Shown here: piece by piece, positions 54,001-63,601 of the stretch
Position numbering within the stretch: position 1 is the first letter of the stretch
Layout: each line of letters opens with the position of its first letter
DNA from: Cynocephalus volans
Taxonomy: Eukaryota; Chordata; Mammalia; Dermoptera; Cynocephalidae
Assembly: GCF_027409185.1 (NCBI RefSeq)
Contig: NC_084467.1
Location: 16,668,501-16,732,500, forward strand
Reading direction: 5' to 3'
DNA length: 64,000 nt
Program-made: the position numbers and the translations under genes
Notes under the pieces: generated by a model
Database searches by the model: none
Told to the model about the DNA's origin: nothing
What the model saw: the letters and a program-made list of their open reading frames with translations, nothing else

Positions 54001-57000
54001 GGCTGGGGAGCTTGCTGGTGCCCCTGAGAGGCTCTGAGGTCACGCACCTTGTAGAGGGGGCCGTCGGGGCCCCCGCCCTCGGCCTGCACGACCACGTAGG
54101 CATGCAGGAAGTTAGATGCAATCATGTCAGGCACGAAGGGCGTGTTTTCATCCTGGAAGACCACAGCTACGATGTCATTCCCGATGTGCCGCTTTCGCTG
54201 CAACTGAGCACAGGGCCACGCGCCTTCACAGTCTGGCCAGGGAGGGGCCCACTGGGGAAGGGATGCCCACAGGGGTTTGGGTGGGTTTGGGGTAGGCAGA
54301 GTGCACATCTAAGGATTTGCTTACTGCCCTCCCCCCGCAAAAAAAAAAAAAAATGTGGCAGAAAAGTTCTCTTAAAATTATTTTAGTTTTCTTGGAGTCC
54401 TGTGACAGATGAGGAAACCAAGGCCGAGGGAAAGTGAGTCACAAGGCCCTATAGTGAGCTAGGGGGCTTGAGCCCAGGTCTCTGGAAGCCCAGGCCCTGC
54501 TTCTCAGCCCTTTTCCTATCTAAATACCCCAAACATGCCCCTCATTGAACAAGCTCCACTCAGTATATTCATGTTGCTGAAGTGAACAGAGGCTGTTATT
54601 TTTTTTTAAAAAAAGACATTAAAGAAATAAATATTTCCATTTTTCTCACGTTACCCTCTTATTGCCCTGGGCTAGGAGTGTGGGTTAAGGGGGACAGTGC
54701 TACAGGAAGCTCAGGACAAGGTGACACATTTCTGAATTCAGTGACCGGAACATGCCCTGTACTTCCTGGACTCCGGGCCTTTGCAGAAGCTGTTCTCTCC
54801 ACCTAGAACATGCCCTCTCCAGCTCCTCTGCAGCCTGAAAGACACTTTATCTCGAAAGCTTTTACTCTCTCCCACCTCTGCCAAGACTAGGTGTCCCCAG
54901 GTGACCCCACAATGCTCTTTGCTCCCCATAAAAATGCTAGCTCACATTTATTGAGCTCCTGCAGACAGACAGGACCAGGTACTGTTCTAGTCACGCTATG
55001 TGCCTCCTCATCTGCACTCACCTATGAGGTAGGTGCCATTATTATCCCCATTTCACAGACATGGAAGCTGAGGCTTTCCCAGCATGATAGCCGCCTGTCT
55101 CCCCTGCCCCAACTATAGCTCACAAGTTGGGGGACTGGATCTTTCCATCTCTGTATCCCAGAGCCCAACACTTGAGCCTAGTGTGGACACCGAATGGACA
55201 GGTAGGTGGGGCGGGCAGGTGGGAAGCAGGTGGGTGGGTGCCCAGGCTACCTGCTGGGCGTCCCCTTCTGTGTAGGGCAGCTTGGTGGACACGTGAAACA
55301 TGATCTCCTTGTTGCGGAAGTTGCAGTACACAGACTCGGTCCCCGTCTGCCCGTGGGTCACGTCCAGGCCTCCTCGGAACCTGCCCCCAGACCCCCCAGG
55401 CCACGGCTCAGTCTCCAGCCCCAGCCAGGCCTCCATGGGGCCAGGATGGGGGCTCCCTCCCTGCCCAGGAGCATGGGTCAGATTATGCTCTGCTTGGCTG
55501 GCTTTAACACTCACCCCTTAAAGTCCTGCAGTTTGACTTTCTGGCCAAGAAATTCAAGGAACTCCACAAAGGCAGGGCTTTCCTCATTGGTGCTAAAGAG
55601 TTCTTCCTCAGAGGTCTGGGGACCACACAGAGGGGCTAAGATCACGGAGCTGAAGCTCCTGAGCAGCTCCTGCCCCCCACCCCCACTCACACCCAGAGAG
55701 GGCCGGAGGGAGGAACTCTGGCAGCGCCCAGGCTCCCAGGATGCTGAGTCCCTTGGCAAGGTCTCAACTGTAAAAGTCTGAGGCCCCAGCTATGGGGCCA
55801 GGTGGGGTGGGGGAGGGAGGTGAGCACACCTGCCCCAGCTTCTGATAAATGACTCCAAACTTGAAGTTATTGCTGATGACATGCTCGTCGAAGGTGACGA
55901 TGAGCCGGGAAGCCTGTGGGAGGGATGATGGGTGAAAAGACCGTGTGTTCAAGTGGCCGTTCATGGAGCACTTACCACCTGCCAAGTCCGTGCAGGGCTC
56001 TCTACACACATCATGTCATGTAACCCTCAAAACAAGCCCGTGAGGGAGCCATTCCAGCAGTCCCCCTCTGAACCTTGGCTTCAGACAGCTTAAGCAACTT
56101 GACAAGGCCTGCAGCCTGCATGTGTGCAGGGCTGGGACTTGAACCCTGGTCTGTTTCGATCCAAAGCTTAAGCTCATTGCTCCTGAGTTTTGCCATGAGC
56201 CCCCGTCCTGCCACGGCCAAGCCTGCCCTCATTCCACACTCTAACACCCAGCTCACTCCCTGGCTCCTCTGTAAACCCACATCATCCTTCTAGAACAGGC
56301 CATGTCACACCAACTTGCTGTGGGAACTTGAGCAAGTTCTTCTCATCACCTGAGGCCTCAGTTTCCTTTTCTGTGACCAAGACATGGACCTGATTTCTGA
56401 GGCCTCTTCCTTCAAGACACCTTTCCTGGACCACACCACCCCCTCAGGGACCTTGCCCTATTCCAGAATTCAGTCAGGGCCACAAGGGTTTACATGTCTT
56501 TTGAGGTTCACCTCCTCCAAGAAGCCCCCCCGGCTCATCTAAGACAGAAGCTCCTGCCCCTGTCCCTACACTGTCACAGCACCTGCAACCCAGCACCTGA
56601 GATGGAAGTGTAGCTGCTATCAGTGGGGCAGTGTCTATGGGGATGCCTGTGTCATTCTCTCTCCCCAGGTCTCCTCTAAGGTCAGAAAGCAAGGCCAGTG
56701 AAAGAGAGACCCATCCCAGGGGAGGCCTGGAGCACAGGTTGCCCTTGGGAGGGTCCCTGAATAGTACATGTTTCCAGATGTGAGTAAGGCCTGCCTCCAA
56801 GGCAGACATGCTAGGTTTAAATGCAGGCCCTCCTCATCCGCTGTGCGTCCTGGGTAACGCACAGAACCTTTCTGTGGTTTCTGTTTTGCAAACTGTGGAC
56901 TTTGCAGGGTTATGGTGAGGACTGAATGAGAGACCTTGGGAAAAATACCTGGCACACAGCAGGTGCCCAACAAATGTTCAGTCCTTCGGTTACCCGCCCA

Positions 57001-60000
57001 CCCCCAGTGAGCAGGGCCCAGATCCAGCCATACCTTGGGGTAGAGCACAGGATAGAATCGATCCACATTGACATCTTCACACACCAGCTGCAGGAGGAGG
57101 AGAGGGAGGGTGTGAGGCTGGGCCAGCCAGGGGGGAGGGGGCCTCCAGGGCCTCACTGCCATGGTCAGGGGAGGACAGCAGCAGAAAGGAAGAGGGAGGC
57201 GCTGTGCTGGGAACAACTAGGCGTTAGCAGGACTGGGGGGCTCATTGTTGCTCAGAATGGGGCTCAGAGAACTGCGGTCCCCTGGGCTCTGCGGGCGCTA
57301 GGAGTGTCAAAAGCATGCAGGCGGGGGACGGAGCCCAGGGGAACACATGGCAGCAGGGGGACATAGTAGGAACTCGCGAGAGGCAGGACCACAGAGACGA
57401 GGCTGCAGCAGGCAGGGCCCAGCCTGCAGCTGAAGAGGTGGCTGCCAAGGCAAAGCCACAGCCCGGCCGTGTGCTGGCCTAGGGGGCCTAACTCAGGAAG
57501 CTCAGGGAACAGAGGCCTCACCTTCGCCATCTGGACCACATTGGGGAACTCGGTGAGGCAGGAGATGGGGATGACATCGTGGTATGTCCGGCACTTGGTC
57601 CTGGGAGGAGAAAGCTGAACGGTGAGGGGCTGGGCAGCGGGACAGGGAGCTGGGAGCCCCTCCACACAAAGTAAGGCCAGAGGGGGAGGGCCACAGGGAG
57701 GACCAGAAGTGATGACAGGCGTCAGGCCTGGCTCGGGCACTAATTTGCTGTGTGACCTCAGGCAAATCCCTGACCGTCTCTGGGCCTCAATTAGGAGAGT
57801 GGGTAAAATGAGATGGGCTCTCAGATTATAAGAACTCAGCCTTCCTGCTGTCTCAGAGCTCCCCCCACTGCCCTCACCTGAGCAGCAGCCGCAGGTGCTC
57901 TTGGTCCCCGATGACATCATACTTGAGAGAGAAGACAAGGTGGCCGAGGGCAGTGTCCAGTGAGTAGTAATTGAAATGCTCCTGTGGTGGGAGGTGGGGG
58001 CCGGGGGAGTGGGTGAGGCCGAGCCTGGGGCTTCTGGAAACCAGAAGCCAACTCACTCCCAGGTGGGGATCCTTCACTAAGCAGCACATGTCACAGCGAA
58101 TAGCAGACTTGGCATCAGACAGACCTGCATTCAAATCCCACCTCTGCCACTTACCAGCTGGGCAGCTTGAGAAGGTTACTTCACCTCTATGTGCCTCATT
58201 TTCCTAGTCTATAAAATGGGAGCGAGGCCACCTACCTCGATGGTGGCAGGCACGGAAAGGGATAGAGTGCCAAGCACACTCAGTGTCAATGCATGTTTGT
58301 AGTAACCTTGGCTCTCTGGGTCCTCGTCAAAGTCAGGACCACATCTGTACCTGCGTACCCGTCTCCCCGCCCTTGCCCTCCTCAGGGCTGGGTACACAGT
58401 AGGTGCTCAATAAGAAAAACCTGACAGCTGATTGCCCAACCTGTGGCTCTGTGGCCCCTGAAGCCAGAGCCTGTGAGAAAGAGGAAGTGAAACATCTCGT
58501 CACACACAGGGCGGCTGGCCGGGCAGGTTCTCGCTCTCCTGCCTCACCTGGAGAAGAGGGTGCGGGTTGGGAACAGCTACCCTAAGGGGCATAAGGGTAA
58601 CTGCAGCAGGGATGGCACCCCCAGCGAGGAGCCCAGGCTGGCACCTCCAGGTGAGGAAGGCCCAGAACCGAGGGCCAGGAGTGTGGGGAGATTCCGGCCC
58701 AGCCTGGCCCTAGGCTCCTCCTGCCAGCTCCAGCCCTGGGAGTGCAGCTACCTCCCCAGCCACACCCGCCCCAGGAATCACCCTGGAAGTAAATCCTGTT
58801 TCAACATGAACACCTGTGTTCAGAGGCCAGGAGGAGAAAGAGGCAGGGGCCAGGGGACGTGCTCCACAAATCTGCAGCTCAGGGGCAGAGTGAATAGACG
58901 GGGGGCAGAGTTCCCCCAGACCTGCCTGGGCACAGAGCAGCAGAAAGCCCCAAATGCTTGGCACGTTCTCCAGAGATGGAATGGCAGGCACTTGGCAAGG
59001 AGGCACTTGGCAAGGAAGTCCAGGGGATGGGGAGTTTCCCTGGACCATGCCCAGTGGAGCCCTAGGGACACAGTGGGAGAGTAAGCACAGGGTCCCAGAA
59101 AGTCCATACAGAGGGCCTAGTGCCTGACCACATGGCTGCTTCCCCAGTCACCCCACCTAGAGTCAGGAAATGGCCCTGCCTCTCTGCCAGCCCTGGGCCC
59201 CTCCCCTCTGCACCGCTAACCTGATCCCTTGCACCATGCCTCTTCTGACGCCCCCAACCTGTGCCTCTTCAAACCCTGCTCTGCTCAAGGTGACCACCTT
59301 CACCTGTCACTCACCACTCCTTCAGCAAACTTTTCTGAGTACTAACTATGTGCAGGGCCCATGCGGTCCCGCCTGGATGCCACCACCTGCCAGACCTGGC
59401 TGAGAGCCTCTAGACAGTGCATGCCTGGGATCCAGATCTCTCTCCACCCACAGGGCTCAGCCAGGAGGGAGCATCTCATGCCACATTCTGGGTTTGTTTC
59501 CAAGCAATGGCTCCTGAAGCTGGGCTGGCTGATTTAGATCCAGTCACGATGGATGCCTCCCAACCCTGCAGGTTAGCACCAGCATCTCCCAGGGTCAGGC
59601 CAATGCCCTAAGCCTAGACTGAGGTCACACGACTTCCCAACCCCAACCCCTCTTCCCAGTACACACATACACACACAAACACACACATGGTCAGGAGCAT
59701 GACCTCTCCCATGGCATATCTTAATGGAAGGTCAGCCAGAGCTGGTTTTATTCCAGGCTCAGTAATTGTGTGTCCTGGACCAAGTCACTTCACCTCTCTA
59801 AGCTCCGGTTTCCTCTTCTGTGAAAACAGAGTAATCCTGATCTCATAGAGCAATTACGACGACGTAATAACAAGCTAACACTAATGAATATTTACTAAGC
59901 ATGGTTCTATATGCTTTACACGTACTTTTATTACTCCCATTTCTACAGATGAGTAAACAGGTTCAAGAAGGTTAAGTAACTTGCCCAAGGTCACACCATC

Positions 60001-63000
60001 AGTAAATAGAAAAGCCAAGCTTTGCAGCTGGGCCATGAGGCTCCAGAGCTCACGATATACTCCCCATCTTGATTGTAAACTGACATAGAGACAGCACCTG
60101 GCACGGATCCTAACACATACAGGGTCCCAGCATTTGATCTCCCCTCCGGCTCCCATGAGTTCACTTAATAACTCTTGTGAACACCCTTGGGTGATACTCT
60201 GCAAGCTGTTACGGAGCAGGGTCCCTGCTCTGGGGCTGGTGGTAGGGCAGGGGTTGCATCAGTCCAGGTCAACCTATGACATTACAGTGTCCTCTCAGCC
60301 CCCACCCCAAGCTGCCCGAGGGCAGGGCCTGGATCTAATTTCTTTGCTGCTATATACTTAGTACCTAGAACAGGGCCAGGCACACAGCTGGTGCTCATTA
60401 TTTGCTAACCCCAACTGAGTGCTTACTTTGTTCCAGACGCCATTCTAAACACCTTACGAGCCTGGTCTTATTAAAGCTTCACAGCAACCTCATGAGGTGG
60501 GTATCATTACCATCACCGCTTTTACAGAGGAGGAAACCAAGGCAGAGAGAAGTTAAGCAATTTACCTGACGTCCCGTGTAAGAGGTGGCAGAGCCGGGAT
60601 TCAAACTCTGGTTGAGTCCCTGATGTTAACTACGTCATATTACTGCCTTTTGCAATAAATGTTATGTTGAGTGAATAAGTGAATCCACTATGCACGCTCT
60701 CTGAGACTCAGGGCTCTGGGATAGTCTCCCAGCCTCAGGCCATGGGTTCTGCTCCCTCCCAGGTTCAGCCTCGTACAAGCTGGACTGTGACCCACCCCAG
60801 CCAGCCCCCCGACACCAGCCGGCCACCCACCTTGCCGAGAAAGTGCTTCCGGTAGATGCGGGCTGTGGGGTTGCACTCGAGCTTCACCTTGGTCGTGGGC
60901 GACTGCAGTGGCTCTGTCTCGGGGACGCTGGTGATTTCGTGGTTGGTGCCTTCAATCCAGTAGCCCCCAAACTGAGGCAGCAGGATGAGGGGGAAGGGCC
61001 CTTCTCGCCCCAGGACCTAAAGGGGGACTCAGCTGAGAGGCAACCCATACTGTACCCCACTGGGAGCCCCAGAACACCAACCCATACTGTACCCCACTGG
61101 GAGCCCCAGAACACCCTTCCAACTCAGACCTGGGGCCACTTCTAGGGTACAACCCAGAGCCTACGTGGGCCCCTCTGGGGTACATGCTCCAGCCCTTTCC
61201 CTCCCAGACCCACACAGCACCAAGCCCCGTGTCCCAGTCTCAAAGGATGGGAGTGGGCGGTAGGTAAAGCTGGGAGCATGACCTTGGCCCAGGAGGCTGA
61301 AACATTTAGCTCAGAAGGCCTAAGTGTTCAAACAGGCTCTGGAGTCAGCAAGGCCTGTGGGCAGGCTCCCGAGAATGAGAACCCTGGTGTCCTGTGTGAG
61401 GGCATCCCCGGGCTCGAGGTAAGGACGGGCTCGGGATCCAGCCGGGTACCTCGTGGACGCTCGGGTAAGGAATGTAGTCCTCCTCCGTCTGCGAGACACA
61501 AGCGGGACAGAGGCCCAGCTAGGGTGGGCTCCTCACCCTTCACACCTCCCAGTCTCCCCAGGTTGCCTGTGGGGCAGAGGTCTCATCTCCCTATCTTACG
61601 GATGGGGAAGGGGCTGGCCTTGGGGTGACCCTACAAGGCCGGAGCTTAGGCAGGCTGAGCTCACTGAGCATTGCATCTTCTAGGTCTCCTTCTGCCTGGG
61701 GAAAGTTTCTCCTGCTTCCCCAGAAGAAACTTCTGGACCACTCGGAGGGCTGCTAAACACAGATTGCTATACCTCACCCCCAGAGTTTCAGATACATCAG
61801 AACTGCATGGGGCCCAAGAATTTTCATTTCTAACAAGCTCTCAGGCGGCACTGTTGCTGCTGGTCTGAGGCCCACACATTGAGAACCCTGCCCTGAACGA
61901 GGCCTCAGGCTTATTGCTCATGAACCCTCCTTTAACCCTCACCCCTGTAGCCCTGCGCCCACTCCCCCAGGTCTAGCTGCTGGTCTTCCAGCATTGCCGG
62001 GGTCTGAAATCATCAGGAACCATATGCTGATCTGCACAGCACCACCCCTCAAGAAAATTCTGTCAAAAAAAGAGGCTCCCCTCATCAACTTCGGTCCTCA
62101 GCCTCCTGTCAGTCCCCTTGTGGGTACCCCTCTCACTGCCCCCAGCCAGGAACTTCATGAAGTAGGAGCTCATAGGCCTCCCAGGTCCCGGGTTTGAGTC
62201 TTCCTGAAACTGCTGATCATAACCACCTTCAGGGAAAACATTCACAGCATCTGTCTTTAGAGGGATGGTACAGCCTGGACAGGCTGGGTGAGTTTGCAGT
62301 GGTGAAGATGGGGTGGGGAGGAGCTGGGATGAAGCCCCCACCTTATGGCATGGGAGGGGCTCTCCACATCTCAGAACTCCTAGGGCAGAGGCTGGGTAGA
62401 TCCTGCTTTCCCCATGGCCCCGGCACCTGGCACACAGTAAGACTACTTCATGGAAAGGTGGTGGACACCCTGGGCCACCTGCAAGCTGTGGCAGCACTTC
62501 CCAGACCTCCCCCCGCCCTTTGAGAGGAGGGGGTCTGCTCAGGAAGCAATCGCCTAGCCACCTACTTTGAGGGGTGGTGGGAAGGAGCATCGTTGTTCAT
62601 CCATCCTGCTTCCCTGCAAGAGAAAGCAACACCCCGTTACATCCCTCCCATGCCTGCAGCCAGGAGCTGCCTCCCCACCCTGTGGATGTGGGGGTGCTCC
62701 CAAGGCAGGTGCTGGCCAGCAGGCTCCTCAGGCCTCTCGGAAGGGCTGCTGGCTGTCCTGGTGGTGACCTGGGCTGATGGAGGCGGGGGTAGCAGGGAGG
62801 GGCTGGGGGCTCTGTGCGGGAATGCACGTGCCACTGGGAGTGGGGGCAGGGTGGTGTGCACATGCCTGTGTGTGAGTGGGAAGGGGGTACCTGTGTCTAC
62901 ACAGATATGTGTGGGGGCGGTGGGGAGAGAGAGAGGTGGAGACAGAAAGACTAAGAGAAGCAGAGACACAGGAGGGGCAGGAGAGGGCAGGGTTTTGGAG

Positions 63001-63601
63001 GTTTCCAAGGATTGACCAAACCACCCCCTTGCCCACCTCCTGACATACACCCATGCAAAAAACAGACAAAGGTTGTAAGGCCAGGGCTAGACGGTAGAGG
63101 GTGGGCAGAAATCAAGCATGGCAGGCTGCACTCCAGTCTGCCTGGCTCATTAACACCTCCCCCACCTGCAGCACGGCCACTGCTGACAGGAGTCCTGGCA
63201 TCTGTCCTCTCTTCCTATTCTACATGGGGTCCTGCAGATGCCTCTTGTGGGGTAGGGGATGGTGGGATGGGGGGGTGAGGAGCTGACCCAGCTCTGCTGG
63301 GGACCTACACAGGGATGGGAGGTGGGAGCCTGGTTGGACCCCAGGATCAGAAAGAGGGTTGGCCACTACAGTCCCCATCCTCCACCCTGACCCCCAGATA
63401 GAGGACTATGGAAAAGGAGTTGCCACCACCTTCTCCTGACACGGTCTGCTGAGGGCTCATGGCCTGTCCTCAGAGAGGTATAGGGCTGGAGCTATATTAG
63501 GGGCCCCCAGCCCCAACCTCGCCACCTCTGTGGCTCCACAGAACAGGCTACAGAGCCATTCTCACCTGCATCTTCTCAATCATCTCAAACAGATCTGTGT
63601 T
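40607..63601 (-). CDS. RAP1GAP: RAP1GAP gene, 3' majority (Rap1 GTPase-activating protein 1)
   Basis: Twenty-one coding segments on the - strand join in phase. From the ATG at 63583 to the stop at 42068 they give 1992 nt, 663 residues, the length of canonical Rap1GAP; six further codons before that ATG belong to the longer N-terminal isoform. The protein speeds GTP hydrolysis by Rap1 with a catalytic asparagine (Asn290 in [11 protein letters not shown]) instead of an arginine finger. Order: GoLoco motif (exons at 63566 and 62566), dimerisation region, RapGAP domain (about 200-400), then a long Ser-rich tail with PKA sites. The upstream exons and promoters lie past 64000. It converges on ALPL across a 14-kb gap. 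Confidence 0.98.
40629..40634 (-). terminator. RAP1GAP: RAP1GAP poly(A) signal
   Basis: On the - strand the sequence reads TATAAAATAAATTCTATTT, with AATAAA at 40634-40629. Cleavage is expected around 40607-40620. Confidence 0.85.
41651..41669 (+). repeat. 19-nt G homopolymer
   Basis: An uninterrupted run of 19 G on the + strand, C in RAP1GAP sense. It falls 36 nt before the inferred last-exon acceptor. The length is likely to be polymorphic or misread. Confidence 0.95.
42034..42076 (-). CDS. RAP1GAP: RAP1GAP terminal coding exon (Gly-Cys-stop)
   Basis: After the acceptor CCTGTCTGCAG the exon reads GGC TGT TAG, giving the family's C-terminal QLGC and a stop at 42070-42068. Only nine of its bases are coding. 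A donor GAGCAG|GTCAGC at 42034 lies 34 nt past the stop, close enough not to trigger nonsense-mediated decay, so the exon is probably 43 nt and spliced on to the last 3'UTR exon. Confidence 0.85.
42317..42420 (-). CDS. RAP1GAP: RAP1GAP exon, residues 627-661
   Basis: Codes [20 protein letters not shown] then [14 protein letters not shown] after completing Gly627. Acceptor CCTCCCCAG, donor CTG|GTAGGT. Reading through the donor gives no early stop, so splicing to the next segment is needed for the known C-terminus. Confidence 0.95.
42756..42858 (-). CDS. RAP1GAP: RAP1GAP exon, residues 593-627
   Basis: Codes [20 protein letters not shown] then [14 protein letters not shown] and one base of Gly627. 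Acceptor GTCCTCAG, donor CCAG|GTACCA. Confidence 0.97.
43783..43906 (-). CDS. RAP1GAP: RAP1GAP exon, residues 551-592
   Basis: Codes [20 protein letters not shown] then [20 protein letters not shown] and L. It is a serine run followed by an acidic stretch in the disordered tail. Acceptor CTGTGGCAG, donor CTG|GTGAGA. Confidence 0.97.
44783..44955 (-). mobile_element. dimeric tRNA-Ile SINE
   Basis: On the - strand two tRNA-Ile-like units follow each other (GGGCTGGCCCGTGGCTCACT and ATGGCCGGTTAGCTCACTGG starts), then GATCCCCTTTACCAGTCATC and a T/A-rich tail. Flanks AAGCATCGCT (44773-44782) and AAGAATCGCT (44956-44965) look like a target-site duplication. Confidence 0.85.
45623..45736 (-). CDS. 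RAP1GAP: RAP1GAP exon, residues 513-551
   Basis: Codes [20 protein letters not shown] then [17 protein letters not shown], a low-complexity Ser/Pro-rich disordered tail segment. Acceptor GCCCCGCAG, donor AG|GTTGGG. Confidence 0.97.
46790..46899 (-). CDS. RAP1GAP: RAP1GAP exon, residues 477-513 (phosphosite cluster)
   Basis: Codes [20 protein letters not shown] then [16 protein letters not shown] and two bases of Arg513. Ser484 (KSP), Ser490 (RKKS) and Ser499 (RRSS) fit the reported GSK3 and PKA sites. Acceptor TCTCCCTGCAG, donor CG|GTAGGT. Confidence 0.97.
47877..47954 (-). CDS. RAP1GAP: RAP1GAP alternative exon, duplicate of the next exon
   Basis: Seventy-eight nt, phase 0 at both ends. 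It codes [20 protein letters not shown] then IGTVEE. It is paralogous to the start of the exon at 46790 (SLIVPGKSP...RRSSAIGI) and adds 26 residues without shifting the frame. It carries a second RRGS PKA-like site. The acceptor, CTGCTGCTTGCCAG, is good; the donor GAG|GTTGTC is weak. I recall related sequence in long Rap1GAP and Rap1GAP2 isoforms, so it is probably a real regulated exon. Confidence 0.78.
47975..48460 (+). repeat. purine-rich tract with (GA)n core
   Basis: A pure GA repeat at 47980-48013 continues as strongly purine-biased DNA to about 48460. In the RAP1GAP transcript it reads as a pyrimidine tract directly upstream of the alternative exon. Confidence 0.9.
48762..48803 (+). 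repeat. (GGAT)n simple repeat
   Basis: About ten copies of GATG/GGAT, slightly degenerate. Confidence 0.9.
49060..49460 (+). repeat. diverged tandem repeat of a MIR-tail-like word
   Basis: The words GACACACAGTAGGTGCTCAC and CCCACACAGCAGCC recur every 40-65 bp about eight times. Confidence 0.75.
49759..49890 (-). CDS. RAP1GAP: RAP1GAP exon, residues 433-476 (PKA site Ser441)
   Basis: Codes [20 protein letters not shown] through [10 protein letters not shown]. Ser441 in RSRSQS fits the known PKA site of Rap1GAP. The acceptor is CCTACACAG and the donor ATA|GTGAGT. It is followed in the transcript by the alternative exon at 47877. Confidence 0.97.
51571..52200. repeat. 57-bp minisatellite in RAP1GAP intron
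   Basis: CAGTGTGAGCCC begins new units at 51574, 51631, 51688, 51745, 51798, 51851, 51894, 51973, 52032, 52095 and 52174. Spacings are 57, 57, 57, 53, 53, 43, 79, 59, 63 and 79 bp. Two unit types differ in the centre (CCTCCGGCCACACC or CCTCTACAGCC). Units share CATTAGCCCACCCGACC. Confidence 0.95.
52276..52413 (-). CDS. RAP1GAP: RAP1GAP exon, residues 387-432 (polyglycine)
   Basis: Codes [20 protein letters not shown], then [14 protein letters not shown], six glycines and FFESFK. The glycines come from a GCC-rich repeat in the template, so the run length may vary between species. Acceptor GCCCGCAG, donor AAG|GTGAAA. Confidence 0.97.
52808..52894 (-). CDS. RAP1GAP: RAP1GAP exon, residues 358-386
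   Basis: Codes [20 protein letters not shown] and KAEKFAKLE, the last helices of the RapGAP domain. Acceptor GGTTCCCAG, donor GAG|GTGAGG; phase 0. Confidence 0.97.
53530..53601 (-). CDS. RAP1GAP: RAP1GAP exon, residues 334-357
   Basis: Seventy-two nt coding [20 protein letters not shown] then VFRK, the C-terminal part of the catalytic domain. Acceptor CCCTTCCAG, donor AAG|GTGAGG. Confidence 0.97.
54048..54203 (-). CDS. RAP1GAP: RAP1GAP exon: catalytic asparagine
   Basis: Codes residues 282-333, [20 protein letters not shown] through [10 protein letters not shown]. Counting from the canonical Met, the Asn of HIGND is residue 290, the 'asparagine thumb' that replaces Gln61 in Rap-directed GAPs; His287 supports it. 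Acceptor GTGCTCAG, donor AAG|GTGCGT. Confidence 0.98.
55251..55380 (-). CDS. RAP1GAP: RAP1GAP exon, residues 238-281
   Basis: Codes [20 protein letters not shown] through [10 protein letters not shown], highly conserved RapGAP domain core. Acceptor TGGGGGCAG, donor CAG|GTAGCC; 130 nt. Confidence 0.97.
55515..55615 (-). CDS. RAP1GAP: RAP1GAP exon, residues 205-238
   Basis: Codes [20 protein letters not shown] through VKLQDFK plus two bases of Gly238. RapGAP catalytic domain. Acceptor CCCCAG, donor AAGGG|GTGAGT. Confidence 0.97.
55830..55913 (-). CDS. RAP1GAP: RAP1GAP exon, residues 177-204
   Basis: Codes [20 protein letters not shown] and VIYQKLGQ, the entry to the catalytic RapGAP domain. 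Gln204 is near the active site in the known structure. Acceptor CCCACAG, donor CAG|GTGTGC. Confidence 0.97.
57034..57087 (-). CDS. RAP1GAP: RAP1GAP exon, residues 159-176
   Basis: Fifty-four nt coding [18 protein letters not shown]. Acceptor CTCCTCCTGCAG, donor AAG|GTATGG; phase 0 at both ends. Confidence 0.97.
57522..57600 (-). CDS. RAP1GAP: RAP1GAP exon, residues 132-158
   Basis: Completes Arg132 and codes [18 protein letters not shown] through VVQMAK. Acceptor CTCCTCCCAG, donor AAG|GTGAGG; 79 nt. Confidence 0.97.
57878..57981 (-). CDS. RAP1GAP: RAP1GAP exon, residues 98-132
   Basis: Codes [20 protein letters not shown] through HLRLLL plus two bases of Arg132. Acceptor CCACCACAG, donor CTCAG|GTGAGG. 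Confidence 0.97.
57982..60830. other. RAP1GAP intron before the exon at 57878
   Basis: About 2.8 kb. It holds MIR copies (58095-58225, 59730-60070 and 60405-60625, the last on the - strand) and a CA-rich stretch (59660-59692). No exon-like sequence was found. Confidence 0.7.
60405..60625 (-). repeat. MIR (minus orientation)
   Basis: TGAGTGCTTACTTTGTTCCA, TTTTACAGAGGAGGAAACCA and CAGAGCCGGGATTCAAACTC in reversed MIR order. Confidence 0.7.
60831..61016 (-). CDS. RAP1GAP: RAP1GAP exon, residues 36-97
   Basis: The largest coding exon here (186 nt). It codes [20 protein letters not shown] to IYRKHFLGK, the start of the folded dimerisation domain. Acceptor CCCCCTTTAG, donor AAG|GTGGGT. A fresh 37-bp tandem duplication lies in the intron 25 nt before the acceptor. 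Confidence 0.97.
61041..61114 (+). repeat. 37-bp perfect tandem duplication
   Basis: The 37-bp unit at 61041-61077, beginning CAACCCATACTGTACC, is repeated exactly at 61078-61114. It lies 25 bp upstream (in transcript sense) of a RAP1GAP exon. Confidence 0.97.
61450..61488 (-). CDS. RAP1GAP: RAP1GAP exon, residues 23-35
   Basis: Thirty-nine nt coding [13 protein letters not shown], a linker between the GoLoco motif and the dimerisation region. Acceptor GTCTCGCAG, donor GAG|GTACCC. Confidence 0.97.
62566..62613 (-). CDS. RAP1GAP: RAP1GAP exon: GoLoco second half
   Basis: Codes [16 protein letters not shown] (residues 7-22). DEQR is the signature end of a GoLoco motif, whose Arg reaches the Galpha nucleotide pocket. 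Acceptor CTCTTGCAG, donor AAA|GTAGGT; 48 nt, phase 0. Confidence 0.97.
63566..63601 (-). CDS. RAP1GAP: RAP1GAP exon: GoLoco first half, canonical ATG
   Basis: Thirty-six nt code [12 protein letters not shown]. The Met at 63583-63581 starts the 663-residue form. The preceding NTDLFE is used when upstream exons are spliced on and completes the GoLoco motif that binds Galpha-i/z. Acceptor CAG and donor CAG|GTGAGA; both junctions are phase 0. Confidence 0.96.
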
